From NCBI GenBank assembly GCA_017510405.1, contig JAFWNG010000017.1:1-51415 (forward strand): a stretch of 51,415 nt of DNA, in the 5' to 3' direction. Source of the DNA: Solobacterium sp. (GTDB lineage Bacteria; Bacillota_I; Bacilli_A; Erysipelotrichales; Erysipelotrichaceae). Positions 42,308 through 50,864 of the stretch are shown one piece after another. The position numbers and the translations under genes are program-made. Within the stretch, counting starts at the first letter, position 1, and the number at the start of each line of letters is the position of its first letter. The notes under the pieces were generated by a model that did no database searches, was not told the origin of the DNA, and saw nothing but the letters and a program-made list of their open reading frames with translations.

Positions 42308-42589
42308 ATGAAACAGTATTTTATTGCAAGCATCTGCCGGGAAGGAATCATCGGGGGAGGAATCACAGCCGACGACGAAGGCATCACCTACAAAACAGGA
42401 AAAATAACAGTATCGTCCAAAATCAGAAATCTCGAACTGAAATACAGGAATATTCAGGAGTTTTCCAGTAAATGGGTATTCTGTTTTCCTGTCTTTTCCA
42501 TTGTCATGGATGACGGAGAAATCTATAAGTTTATTATCTTCAGTCCGAAGCGGTTCACCTCTCTATTACAGGAAAAAGTGAAGCAGTAA
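42308..42589 (+). CDS. Small hypothetical protein, possible bacterial PH-like domain
   Basis: 93 residues after GAGGAGTCATAC. Alternating strands (GGGITADDEGITYKTGKITV; NLELKYRNIQEFSSKW; FSIVMDDGEIYKFIIFSP) followed by one C-terminal helix fit a GRAM/bPH-like fold. No signal peptide or membrane segment. Function unknown. Confidence 0.65.
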   Translation: MKQYFIASICREGIIGGGITADDEGITYKTGKITVSSKIRNLELKYRNIQEFSSKWVFCFPVFSIVMDDGEIYKFIIFSPKRFTSLLQEKVKQ

Positions 42590-42653
42590 GCACCGGCATA
42601 TTGTGCCCGCAGAATGAGCGGCACATACGGAACCTTTACGAAAGGAGTGCATG

Positions 42654-43421
42654 ATGATATTTCAGCAGATCCGGAACGCAACAATTAAACTAACGTACAA
42701 TACAGTATGTTTTCTGATCGATCCCTGGCTGCAGGATGTCTGCACCGATGAGGAACGGGAACAGGCAGCCGTAAATAAATCATTTATTGCAAAACCGGTC
42801 GTTCCCCTGCCGATGCCGGTAAGCGGGATCCTGCGGGATGTTGATATATGTATCGTTACGCATTACCATCCGGATCATTTCACACCGGATCATCTGCCGG
42901 CGGATCTTCCTTTCGTATGCCAGAATGCGGCAGATGCCGAAACGATCCGAAGTCAGGGCTTCACAAATGTCCGCTGTTTTGAAGACAGTGAAATGCACTT
43001 TGGGGATGTCACGGTGAAGCGCGTGGACGGCAGACACGGGGATACCGAACAGATGGCGCAGAAAGCAGGTCCTGTTTCCGGCTTTGTGTTCAGCTGTCCG
43101 GATGAAAAGAAAGTTTACGCTGCCGGTGATACCGTATTCTATGGAAATGTGCAGAGAGTCATTTCTGAAGAACAGCCGGACATCGTGATCGTAAACAGCT
43201 GCGACGCGAGGACAAGAAGCGGCAGACTGATCATGAATGCGGAAGACGTTGTCGAGACATGCCGGTGCATGAAGGACGGCATTGTGATTGCAAGTCACAT
43301 GGATGCGGTCAGCCATGCCCATCTCACCAGAACACAGCTGAGAGAATACCTTGAGAAGGAAGGATATTCCCGGCAGGTCATGATTCCGGAAGACGGGGAA
43401 TCGATCCGTTTTACGAGGTAA
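42654..43421 (+). CDS. Metallo-beta-lactamase-fold hydrolase, UlaG-like
   Basis: About 255 residues. The metal motif is VTHYHPDHFTPDHLP (H-x-H-x-D-H) near residue 70, with GRHGDTE, AAGDTVFYG (metal aspartate) and IASHMDAVSHAH supplying later ligands. Overall spacing is that of the UlaG-like/YtkL group of MBL-fold hydrolases. Two ATGs stand in tandem at 42651 and 42654; AAAGGAG favours the second. It is 5 bp upstream of the HD-domain gene, so they form an operon. Substrate unknown. Confidence 0.8.
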   Translation: MIFQQIRNATIKLTYNTVCFLIDPWLQDVCTDEEREQAAVNKSFIAKPVVPLPMPVSGILRDVDICIVTHYHPDHFTPDHLPADLPFVCQNAADAETIRSQGFTNVRCFEDSEMHFGDVTVKRVDGRHGDTEQMAQKAGPVSGFVFSCPDEKKVYAAGDTVFYGNVQRVISEEQPDIVIVNSCDARTRSGRLIMNAEDVVETCRCMKDGIVIASHMDAVSHAHLTRTQLREYLEKEGYSRQVMIPEDGESIRFTR

Positions 43422-43426
43422 TAAGA

Positions 43427-44083
43427 ATGCTTGATCATGAACTGGTAAAGAAAACAGAAGAATTTCTGAAGCAGAAATTCGATGCGGCGATCTATCTGAA
43501 TGAACACCCGAAGGACAAGGCATACCGCATTGAACACTCCTATCGAGTTGCGAACATCGGGCGGGAGATCGCGCAGAACGAAGGCTTCGACGAGACCGAG
43601 ATGGTCATCGCCTGTCTTCTGCATGACATTGCCTACTGCGAAGAATTCGGAGAAAACGGCTGGCAGGACCACGGCAGACATTCTGCCAGGATCGCACGAC
43701 CGTTTCTGAAAGAACTTGGCATTCCGGAAGACCGCATCCATGATATCTGTTACGGCATCGCGATCCACGTTGACGAAAAAGCGGACTTCCCCGGCGAAAA
43801 GACGGCATTCGCCCTTTCGGTCGGCGATGCGGACAACATCGACCGGTTTGATGCCTGGCGCATCCACGAAACGCTGGCGCACGATGCTTTCCTGGAGATG
43901 CGTTATGAAGAAAAAACGGAATATCTCCGGAAAAGACTGACAAGACTGCGTGAATTAAGAGAAGTGCCGTTTGCCACAAAAACAGCGGATGCACTGTGGC
44001 GATCCAGAGTGGACTTCTATATCGATTTTCTTCAGAAACTGGCCGTTCAGATGGAACGGAGCTGCAGCGTGATCGATGACTGA
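43427..44083 (+). CDS. HD-domain phosphohydrolase
   Basis: 218 residues. HD motifs: YRIEHSYRVANIGREIAQ (first His), IACLLHDIAYCEEFG (His-Asp), and SVGDADNIDRFDAWR (last Asp) in the correct order and spacing for a metal-dependent phosphohydrolase of the YpgQ/HDIG-like type. Likely acts on nucleotides in the cytoplasm. It begins 5 bp after the MBL gene stop. Confidence 0.85.
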   Translation: MLDHELVKKTEEFLKQKFDAAIYLNEHPKDKAYRIEHSYRVANIGREIAQNEGFDETEMVIACLLHDIAYCEEFGENGWQDHGRHSARIARPFLKELGIPEDRIHDICYGIAIHVDEKADFPGEKTAFALSVGDADNIDRFDAWRIHETLAHDAFLEMRYEEKTEYLRKRLTRLRELREVPFATKTADALWRSRVDFYIDFLQKLAVQMERSCSVIDD

Positions 44084-44209
44084 TATACCGGTCTCACAGG
44101 AAAAATCATGTCAGGATAACAAGATAAATAATTGTACTTGATATTAATTTTTAATTACCTTAGCCTTTCCTTAGGACGTCCAAATCTTAACTAAGAGGAG
44201 GCTTTTATT

Positions 44210-45202
44210 ATGAATCAGGATCAACTGCATACATTTATTTCCAACAGCAGAGGAAACGAAAGCAATATCTGCCAGATCTATGCCGTCCGGAACGATGAGG
44301 CAGTCTATGACGACTGCTGGCACGGCTTTATGACGGAGGACGCGATGAACGTCAATTCCGTGACAAAAGGCATAATGGCCATGCTTGCCGGCATTGCGCT
44401 GGACAAAGGCTTTATCAGAAGTGTCGACCAGAAAGTGATGGATTTCTTTCCGGATTACCGTGTGAAGCGCGGCGAGAAAACGATCTATGAGGTGACGATC
44501 CGGCACCTGCTTACAATGACGGCACCGTACAAAGGAAAGTCTGAGCCATGGAAAAAGGTCTGCACTTCGGCAGACTGGACACTGGCAGTTCTTGATCAGC
44601 TTGGCGGCCGTAAGGGAATCACCGGTGAGTTCCGGTATGCAACGCTCGGCATTCAGATCCTGGCAGGCATCATCGAGAGAGCTTCCGGAGAAAAGTGCAT
44701 TGATTTTGCCAATGAGAATCTTTTCAAGCCGCTGGGACTGCCCGAAAGGATCCTTCACGGCGACAGTTCCAAAGAAGACCAGTTTGATTTCTTCATGAAC
44801 AAGAATCCGCGGAAATACGAGTGGTATTCAGACCCGCAGGATACTGTTACCGCCGGCTGGGGACTGTGCATGTCCGCAAAAGACATGGCTGTGATCGGAA
44901 CCGTCGTGATGAATGACGGCATGTACAACGGCACAAGGATCCTCTCGGAAGAATACTTAAGAGAAATGACGGCACCGCATCTGAAGCTTGGGGAACGGTT
45001 CGGCTCCATGAACTACGGATACTTATGGTACATGCCGTATGACGGCAGAGACGTGTACGCGGCGATCGGCGACAGCGGCAACATCATCTACGTGAACAAA
45101 GAGAAGCGTATCTCTGTCGGAATAACAGGTACGTTCAAACCGCGGATCTTTGACAGAGTTGATTTTATTGAACAGAAAGTACTGCCGCTGATCGAAGGCT
45201 GA
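44210..45202 (+). CDS. Class C beta-lactamase-family serine hydrolase
   Basis: 330 residues without signal peptide. S-x-x-K motif in NVNSVTKGIMAML (about residues 47-50), second motif YATLG in EFRYATLGIQILAGIIE, and a late IGDSGNIIYVNKEK in place of the K/H-x-G strand. Layout is that of the AmpC/EstB serine hydrolase family; cytoplasmic location argues for an esterase or peptidase, not drug resistance. AGAGGAGG precedes the ATG. Upstream, CCTTAG..CTTAGG and GGACGTCC repeats sit just before the ribosome-binding site and could be an operator. Confidence 0.82.
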   Translation: MNQDQLHTFISNSRGNESNICQIYAVRNDEAVYDDCWHGFMTEDAMNVNSVTKGIMAMLAGIALDKGFIRSVDQKVMDFFPDYRVKRGEKTIYEVTIRHLLTMTAPYKGKSEPWKKVCTSADWTLAVLDQLGGRKGITGEFRYATLGIQILAGIIERASGEKCIDFANENLFKPLGLPERILHGDSSKEDQFDFFMNKNPRKYEWYSDPQDTVTAGWGLCMSAKDMAVIGTVVMNDGMYNGTRILSEEYLREMTAPHLKLGERFGSMNYGYLWYMPYDGRDVYAAIGDSGNIIYVNKEKRISVGITGTFKPRIFDRVDFIEQKVLPLIEG

Positions 45203-45228
45203 AATGCAGTCACCGCATAAAAATCAGA

Positions 45229-45234
45229 TATAAT
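45229..45234 (+). promoter_or_regulatory. -10 box of the M50-like protease gene
   Basis: A perfect TATAAT 22 nt before the ATG at 45257; the -35 is weak. Confidence 0.4.
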
Positions 45235-45256
45235 CAGAATCACAGGTAATACGATT

Positions 45257-46396
45257 ATGAATTCAAAAGCAAAGAAACAACAGACGCAGGTCCTCGGCAT
45301 TGTGCTGTATATGCTGATCGGCGCTGCCTGCGGTATTCTTATCATCAGCTACATGGAAAAGCTCGCAGAAGCGGGACTGCCGGCAATCCGGCTGCTGATG
45401 TTTATTCCTCTCATGCTTTCCATTTACGCGGCTTTCCTGCTGCAGACCGTGATCCACGAAGCCGGGCATCTCGTCTTCGGACTCGCCACCGGATATCGGT
45501 TTGTTTCCTTTCGCGTATTCAGCTGGATGTGGATTAAGAAAGACGGAAAACTGCATTTCAAACGCATGTCACTCGCCGGCACGGGCGGACAGTGTCTGAT
45601 GTCCCCGCCGGATCTGAAAAACGGGAAAATACCGGTACTGCTCTACAACTTCGGAGGCGCGTTCATGAATGTGATCGCTTCGGCAGTCTTTCTCAGCCTT
45701 TCCGTTCTGTTTCCGCCGGTTTCCTTCTTCCGTGTTTTTCTCCGTATTCTTGCCCTCATCGGTTTTGCTTTTGCTCTTATGAACGGGATTCCACTCCATC
45801 TCGGTCCGGCCGACAATGACGGTTCCAATGCGCTGGCACTGATGCGCAGCGAAGAAGCGGTCCGTGCTTACTGGATCCAGATGAAAGGCAATGAACAGGC
45901 GGCTGCCGGCATACGCATCAAAGATATGCCTGAGGAATGGTTCGCGGTACCTGACGACCGTTCGATGAACAACAGCATGATCGCCTCGGTCGGCGTCCTT
46001 GCCTGCAGCAGGCTGATGGATGAACACCGATTCGCAGAGGCAGATGCATTGATGGAACATATGCTGTCCATCGAAAGCAGGATCATGCCGCTGCACCGGA
46101 GCCTGCTTGCCTGTGAACGTATTTTTGTGGAACTGATCGGTGAAAATGATCCGGATAAACTGAATACACTGCTCACGGAAGAGCAGAAAAAAAAGATGGC
46201 AGCGATGGAATCGGTCCCTTCCGTTCTGCGTACGGAATATGCATATGCCCTGCTGGCGGAACATGACACAGAAAAAGCAAAGAAAATCGAAAGAGAGTTT
46301 GAGGATACCGCTTCCGACTACCCTTACAGCGGTGAACTCGCAGGAGAAATGGAATTCATGAAGATGATCCGCGGTCGTGCAGGTCTTAAAGAATAA
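45257..46396 (+). CDS. M50 (site-2 protease)-like membrane protein
   Basis: 379 residues. Membrane helices at about 12-32, 42-65, 128-150 and 155-178. The zinc motif HEAGH lies in LLQTVIHEAGHLVFGL (about residue 70), and NGIPLHLGPADNDGS (about 176-190) provides the second conserved loop with the third-ligand aspartate (N-x-x-P-x-x-x-x-D-x-D/G). The C-terminal 180 residues are soluble, helical and TPR-like (LMDEHRFAEADALMEHMLSI). Intramembrane proteolysis is predicted; substrate unknown. A TATAAT precedes it and a small membrane gene follows. Confidence 0.8.
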   Translation: MNSKAKKQQTQVLGIVLYMLIGAACGILIISYMEKLAEAGLPAIRLLMFIPLMLSIYAAFLLQTVIHEAGHLVFGLATGYRFVSFRVFSWMWIKKDGKLHFKRMSLAGTGGQCLMSPPDLKNGKIPVLLYNFGGAFMNVIASAVFLSLSVLFPPVSFFRVFLRILALIGFAFALMNGIPLHLGPADNDGSNALALMRSEEAVRAYWIQMKGNEQAAAGIRIKDMPEEWFAVPDDRSMNNSMIASVGVLACSRLMDEHRFAEADALMEHMLSIESRIMPLHRSLLACERIFVELIGENDPDKLNTLLTEEQKKKMAAMESVPSVLRTEYAYALLAEHDTEKAKKIEREFEDTASDYPYSGELAGEMEFMKMIRGRAGLKE

Positions 46397-46425
46397 ACAA
46401 AAATACAGAAACCATGTAGGAAAAT

Positions 46426-46581
46426 ATGAAAAGCAATGTAAAAACATATCTGATTCTCGGTGTGGTATTCCTTTCCGTCGGAATCACCATGCTTATGACC
46501 GGTGCCGTTTCCAGGACGATCGCGTACGGAGACTTTGTGATTGCGTTCGTCTTCTTTGCACTGTCGCATCGTGCCGTATAA
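46426..46581 (+). CDS. Small two-helix membrane protein
   Basis: 51 residues: MKSNVKTYLILGVVFLSVGI, then a second hydrophobic run FVIAFVFFALSHRAV. An AGG 5 nt before the ATG is a modest ribosome-binding site. It begins 29 bp after the M50-like gene and ends before a strong terminator, so it is probably the last gene of that operon and could be a partner of the protease. Confidence 0.6.
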   Translation: MKSNVKTYLILGVVFLSVGITMLMTGAVSRTIAYGDFVIAFVFFALSHRAV

Positions 46582-46660
46582 GACCTGGCACAGGACTGTC
46601 GTTTCCCGTATGTTTCTTTATCTTCCCTCCATTGCCTGAAATCATGTTCAGTATTCACAA

Positions 46661-46689
46661 AATCAGGAGATCCGCTCCTGATTTTTTTG
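46661..46689 (+). terminator. Terminator of the M50-like operon
   Basis: AATCAGGAG (46661-46669) pairs with CTCCTGATT (46675-46683), followed by T residues. Confidence 0.85.
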
Positions 46690-46696
46690 TGAAGAC

Positions 46697-46729
46697 GAAA
46701 AAACCAGCTTCGCTGTCAGCGAAGCCGGT
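46697..46729 (-). terminator. Terminator of the uxuAB operon
   Basis: On the minus strand ACC-GGCTTCGCT (46729-46718) pairs with AGCGAAGC-TGGT (46714-46703), then TTTTTTCG. Confidence 0.8.
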
Positions 46730-46765
46730 CGATCATAGTTAATACTGTCGGTCTTCTGTCAGGGA

Positions 46766-47611
46766 TTATACACCGGAGTATGCTGCGAAGCCTGCATCGA
46801 TCGGCAGAACAACGCCTGTGATCGCAGAGGCTGCCTTGTCATCGCAGAGGAAGAATACGCCGCCGAGGAGTTCTTCGCTGTCGACGAATCTGTGCATCGG
46901 TGTACCGTTCAGGATCTTGTTGGATCTTGCGGTCGGTGTGCCGTCCGCATTGAACAGAAGCGCACGGTTCTGGTTGGATACCAGGAAACCCGGTGCGATC
47001 GCGTTGCAGCGGATGCCTGTTCCGGCAAAGTGTGTTGCCAGCCACTGCGTGAAGTTGGAGATGCCTGCCTTGGCTGCGGAATATGCCGGGATCTTTGTCA
47101 GCGGGATGTATGCGTTCATCGAGCTGATATTCAGGATACTGCCGCTCTTGCGTTCGATCATATCTTTTGCAAAGACCTGCGTCGGGATCAGTGTTCCCTG
47201 GAAGTTGAGCTTGAAGACGAAGTCAACACCGGAAGCGTCGAGATCGAAGAATGTCTTCTGACCTTCTTTTGCTTCATGCTGGTATTCGTTGTCCGTTGTC
47301 GCTCTCGGATTGTTTCCGCCGGCACCGTTAACGAGGATATCGCACGGACCGAGATCCGCAGTGACCTGACTGTGGACTTCTTCAAGAAGTTCCGGATCGA
47401 GGACGTTTGCCTTGTATCCCTTGAGGCAGAAGCCTTCAGCCTGGCATTCTGCTTCGAGTTTCTTAACTGCGTCTTCGTTCAGGTCGAGAGCTGCGACTTT
47501 CGCGCCTGCCTGAGCAAATGCCTTTGCCATTGTGCTGCACAGGACACCGCCTGCGCCTGTGACGACAACTACTTTATCTTTGAAACTTACATTATAGGGA
47601 AGATTCATCAT
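46766..47611 (-). CDS. uxuB: D-mannonate oxidoreductase / fructuronate reductase, SDR type
   Basis: 281-residue short-chain dehydrogenase that interconverts D-fructuronate and D-mannonate with NAD(H). NAD loop VVVTGAGGVLCSTMAKAFAQ, then LVNGAGGNNP, and the catalytic Ser-Tyr-Lys in LNISSMNAYIPLTKIPAYSAAKAG. This SDR type replaces the long-chain UxuB in many Bacillota. Start at 47611 is favoured: the ATG at 47617 sits only 2 nt from AGGAGG. It is second in the operon, 16 bp after uxuA. Confidence 0.85.
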   Translation of the reverse strand: MMNLPYNVSFKDKVVVVTGAGGVLCSTMAKAFAQAGAKVAALDLNEDAVKKLEAECQAEGFCLKGYKANVLDPELLEEVHSQVTADLGPCDILVNGAGGNNPRATTDNEYQHEAKEGQKTFFDLDASGVDFVFKLNFQGTLIPTQVFAKDMIERKSGSILNISSMNAYIPLTKIPAYSAAKAGISNFTQWLATHFAGTGIRCNAIAPGFLVSNQNRALLFNADGTPTARSNKILNGTPMHRFVDSEELLGGVFFLCDDKAASAITGVVLPIDAGFAAYSGV

Positions 47612-47627
47612 GATCATTACCTCCTGT

Positions 47628-48716
47628 TTACTTTCCTGCTTCCTTTTCCATCAGATCCCATGCGCCAAGCATGTACATGATGCCCAGTGCTCTGTCGTAT
47701 AAGCCGTATCCCGGACGTACCGTACCTGCTTTTTCATCCCAGAGGTGACGTCCGTGGTCCGGACGGATATAGCCTTCATATCCGCAGTCGTGATATGCCT
47801 TCAGAATGTCGAGAATATGCGTCTCGCCGTCGCAGTCTCTGTGGCTTGCCTCAGAGAAGTCGCCGTTTTCAAAGTGCTTGATGTTGCGGATGTGTGCGAA
47901 TGCGATCCTGTCGCAGTGCTTTCTGACGATGTCCGCGACATTGTTGTTCGGATTTGCGTTGAGGGATCCGGAGCACAGTGTCAGGCAGTTGTACGGATCA
48001 TCGACCAGTTTCAGGAAGTAGTCGATGCTTTCCGCGTCAACGAGAAGTCTCGGCAGACCGAAGATATCCCACGGCGGATCATCCATGTGGATGGCCATCT
48101 TGATATCGCATTCCTTACATGTCGGCAGGATGGCTTCGAGGAAGTACTTCAGGTTCTCCCAGAGTTTTTCCTTCGTTACGCCCTTGTACTTTGCGAACAG
48201 TTCATCCAGCTTTGCCATACGTTCCGGTTCCCATCCCGGGAAGGTCATATGATACTTCTCGGTAAAGGACAGGACATAGTCTGCCATTTCCTTCGGATCT
48301 TCCTGGATCATGGAGGCTTCGTAATAGAGCGCCGTCGAACCGTCGCCTACCGGATGGAACAGATTTGTTCTGGTCCAGTCGAATACCGGCATGAAATTGT
48401 AGCAGATGACTTTGACGCCGAACGGTGCCAGGTTTCTGATCGTCTGGATGTAGTTTGCGATGTACTGATCGCGGGTCGGCAGACCGATCTTAATGTCATC
48501 ATGAACATTGACACTTTCCACGACATCCATGTTGAAACCTGCGCCTTTGATCTGCTTTTCCACTGCTGCGATCTCTTCCGGCTGCCAGATCTCTCCCGGC
48601 ATCTTGTCATGCAGTGCCCAGACAATTGTGCTGACACCCGGGATCTGCCGGATATCACTCAGTGAGATTCTGTCATTTCCTTCGCCGTACCAGCGAAAGC
48701 CCATTTGCATTGGCAT
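47628..48716 (-). CDS. uxuA: Mannonate dehydratase
   Basis: 362 residues, the normal UxuA size. Removes water from D-mannonate to give 2-keto-3-deoxygluconate. Conserved MGFRWYGEGNDRISLSDIRQ at the start, VESVNVHDDIKIGLPTRDQY, CYNFMPVFDWTRTNL, MAIHMDDPPWDIFGLPRL and CSGSLNANPNNN follow the family in order and include the metal histidine and cysteine ligands. AAAGGAGG 7 nt upstream sets ATG 48716. Uronate isomerase and KDG kinase/aldolase must lie elsewhere. Confidence 0.94.
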   Translation of the reverse strand: MPMQMGFRWYGEGNDRISLSDIRQIPGVSTIVWALHDKMPGEIWQPEEIAAVEKQIKGAGFNMDVVESVNVHDDIKIGLPTRDQYIANYIQTIRNLAPFGVKVICYNFMPVFDWTRTNLFHPVGDGSTALYYEASMIQEDPKEMADYVLSFTEKYHMTFPGWEPERMAKLDELFAKYKGVTKEKLWENLKYFLEAILPTCKECDIKMAIHMDDPPWDIFGLPRLLVDAESIDYFLKLVDDPYNCLTLCSGSLNANPNNNVADIVRKHCDRIAFAHIRNIKHFENGDFSEASHRDCDGETHILDILKAYHDCGYEGYIRPDHGRHLWDEKAGTVRPGYGLYDRALGIMYMLGAWDLMEKEAGK

Positions 48717-48765
48717 TTGAATTCCTCCTTTCAGATGCTTCTATCCGTTTCTTACTTACATCTTT

Positions 48766-48823
48766 ATTGTATAAACGTGACAGGAAAAAGCATATTGCAA
48801 AATATATCCCTCACATTGCAAAA
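48766..48823 (-). promoter_or_regulatory. uxuA promoter with tandem ATTGCAAAA sites
   Basis: On the minus strand TACAAT (48771-48766) is the -10; the -35 is poor. On the plus strand ATTGCAAAA occurs at 48794-48802 and 48815-48823, exactly 21 bp (two helical turns) apart, just upstream of the -35: the classic layout for AraC-type activation. The same motif recurs before the AraC gene at 50674. Confidence 0.6.
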
Positions 48824-48924
48824 ACTGCAATTTATTGTTTTCCGTATTATTGCGGTATGTGTGAACACCTGTGCCTTTCTTTGTGTCATAATGGAGAACA
48901 TGTAATGAAAGGAGGCAAACCGGC

Positions 48925-49782
48925 ATGATTCTGTCCGACGGATTATTTCTGATCCTGGCAATGGCATGCAGTGCGTCCATGGCTGTTGTCATGCGGCTGT
49001 TCAGGGCCTCCGGAAATAACAGATACGGTATGATCCTGGGCAACTATCTCACCTGTACAGCTGTCGGTTTTCTGCTCATCGATGATCATTCGGTTCTTCT
49101 GCATGCCCATGCGGCGACATATATCTGCGGTATCATTGGCGGATTCCTGTTCGTCCTGTCGCTTGTATGCATACAGAGCGGCATCGCTCTGAGCGGCGCT
49201 ATCCTGACATCGGCTTTTTCCAAGCTCGGTCTGCTGGTCCCCCTGCTTCTCAGCATCGTGATCTTTCACGAAACACCGACGCTCCTGCAGACAGCAGGAC
49301 TTGCGGCTGTACTGGCGTCATTCCTGATCATGAACGGCTCTGCAAAAGAGACCGGAAACATGCACCTTCTGTTTCTGATCATCGTCCTGATCACTAACGG
49401 CATGTCCGATTCCATGGCCAAGATCTACAGCTCGGTCGGCGTTCATGCGGAAGAAACCGTTTATATGTTTCTGGTATTTGCGGCTGCGGCAGTACTGACC
49501 GTGTTCCTGCTGAAGGCGGAAACGGCAAAAACCGGAAAAAAAGCAGATCGTAAAGATCTGGCTGCGGGCATCCTCATCGGTATACCAAATTATTTCTCAT
49601 CCGTTTTTCTGCTCAGAGCTCTGCGTACGATCCCGGCGGTCATTGCGTATCCCGTCTTTTCCACCGGTACCATTCTCATCGTCACTGCCGTCAGTTTCTT
49701 TCTGTTTCATGAGCGTCTGAGCCGCCGGCAGATCGCCGGTCTCTGTCTGATCCTGGTTTCTCTGATCCTGCTGAATCTGTAA
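48925..49782 (+). CDS. DMT/EamA-family transporter
   Basis: 285 residues, ten predicted transmembrane helices in two EamA halves (ILSDGLFLILAMACSASMAV at the start; AVIAYPVFSTGTILIVTAVS and HERLSRRQIAGLCLILVSLI at the end). Drug/metabolite transporters move small metabolites by proton or sodium exchange. AAAGGAGG lies 10 nt before the ATG. It diverges from uxuA and converges on the AraC gene, so uronate or a derivative is a plausible substrate. Confidence 0.82.
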   Translation: MILSDGLFLILAMACSASMAVVMRLFRASGNNRYGMILGNYLTCTAVGFLLIDDHSVLLHAHAATYICGIIGGFLFVLSLVCIQSGIALSGAILTSAFSKLGLLVPLLLSIVIFHETPTLLQTAGLAAVLASFLIMNGSAKETGNMHLLFLIIVLITNGMSDSMAKIYSSVGVHAEETVYMFLVFAAAAVLTVFLLKAETAKTGKKADRKDLAAGILIGIPNYFSSVFLLRALRTIPAVIAYPVFSTGTILIVTAVSFFLFHERLSRRQIAGLCLILVSLILLNL

Positions 49783-49786
49783 GGAT

Positions 49787-50674
49787 TCAGACGTTTTGCG
49801 TCAGACGGGGATCGCGGATATAGACATTCTGATAGTCTCTTGGGGAAATACCGTATTCCTTTTTGAACGCGCGGAAAAATGAAGAATAATCCCTGAATCC
49901 GAAATTATCATAAACGTCACGGATCGGCTTTCCGGACGCGATCGCCGCCGCGCAGCGTTCCAGTCGTTTCCGCAGAATATACTGATGCAGGGAGATGCCG
50001 ATCTCATTCTTGAACACATGTGAGATATGCCCTTTGGAAACGAAGAAGATACCGGCAAGCATATCAAGGGAAAGGTCTTCCTCCAGGTGATGCTCAATGT
50101 AGTCCATGATATTGCGGAACAGATCATCCCGGTCCGTTCTGATCTCTGGGTGGTCATGTTCAAAAGCCATCCTGCTGATCGTCAGAAGAAGATCACTGAT
50201 ACAGAGTCCGGCAAAGGCGTGTTTCGCGTACAGATCGGATCTGTTTTCTTCGATCAGGCGCACCAGTCTGGTACGCAGGGTCATATATTCCGCCTCGCTG
50301 AAATGAAGGATATACTTTCCCTCTTCCGCATTTTTCATCACATATGCGATCTCCGGGATCTCTTTCACCAGTTCATTGTAAAAACGTCTGGAGATCCAGA
50401 AAACATAGCGGCTGTAGGAACGTTCCGAGCTTTGCGTCACTGCCCGGTGTACGGTTCCGGGCGGAACGATCACGATATTGCGGTAGGACAGCGGCGTCTT
50501 TGTACCGGAGATCTCCATTTCGATATGCCCTTCCGCCGGAAAGTAGAATTCATAATAATCATGGGTATGCGGCAGAACGCTCTGAAAATGACGGTCACTG
50601 TAATAATAGACCTCATAGTCTTCTTCGATCATATTCTGCCGTCTGTTAAATTCGGATCGCAGATCTTTTTTCAT
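49787..50674 (-). CDS. AraC-family regulator of the uxu region
   Basis: About 296 residues: cupin sensing domain (SVLPHTHDYYEFYFPAEGHI; IVPPGTVHRAV) and C-terminal double HTH (LSLDMLAGIFFVSKGHISHV; PIRDVYDNFGFRDYSSFFRA, ending GISPRDYQ). The ATG at 50674 (MKKDLRSEFN) is preferred; codons further upstream would cover the promoter. It has no clear ribosome-binding site and lies 6 nt after a -10-like TATCAT, so a leaderless message is likely. Shared motifs link it to uxuA. Confidence 0.85.
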   Translation of the reverse strand: MKKDLRSEFNRRQNMIEEDYEVYYYSDRHFQSVLPHTHDYYEFYFPAEGHIEMEISGTKTPLSYRNIVIVPPGTVHRAVTQSSERSYSRYVFWISRRFYNELVKEIPEIAYVMKNAEEGKYILHFSEAEYMTLRTRLVRLIEENRSDLYAKHAFAGLCISDLLLTISRMAFEHDHPEIRTDRDDLFRNIMDYIEHHLEEDLSLDMLAGIFFVSKGHISHVFKNEIGISLHQYILRKRLERCAAAIASGKPIRDVYDNFGFRDYSSFFRAFKKEYGISPRDYQNVYIRDPRLTQNV

Positions 50675-50679
50675 AGTTT

Positions 50680-50722
50680 TATGATACCGCATTTTTTGCA
50701 ATGTTTCAGAATCTTTGCATAT
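50680..50722 (-). promoter_or_regulatory. AraC gene promoter carrying the uxuA operator motif
   Basis: On the minus strand CTGAAA, a 17-bp spacer and TATCAT form the promoter. The spacer contains ACATTGCAAAAAATGC, 15 of 16 bases identical to ACATTGCAAAAACTGC at 48814-48829. A further ATATGCAAAG lies upstream. A site between -35 and -10 suggests autorepression. Confidence 0.55.
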
Positions 50723-50796
50723 GTGAATGACCATGTTTTCGGGCGGCGGACCTGCGATTCGAAATATCAGCTGCTTCAGTGATCCGATGACCAAAT

Positions 50797-50820
50797 GAAA
50801 AGTTCCCGTTTCGGGAGCTT
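50797..50820 (-). terminator. Likely terminator behind the nucleotidase remnant
   Basis: AGTTCCCG (50801-50808) and CGGGAGCT around a short TTT loop, with TTTT following on the minus strand; one mismatch. Confidence 0.45.
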
Positions 50821-50864
50821 CTGGTATACATACGATATCGAAAGCATTCATCCTGCAGGATGGA

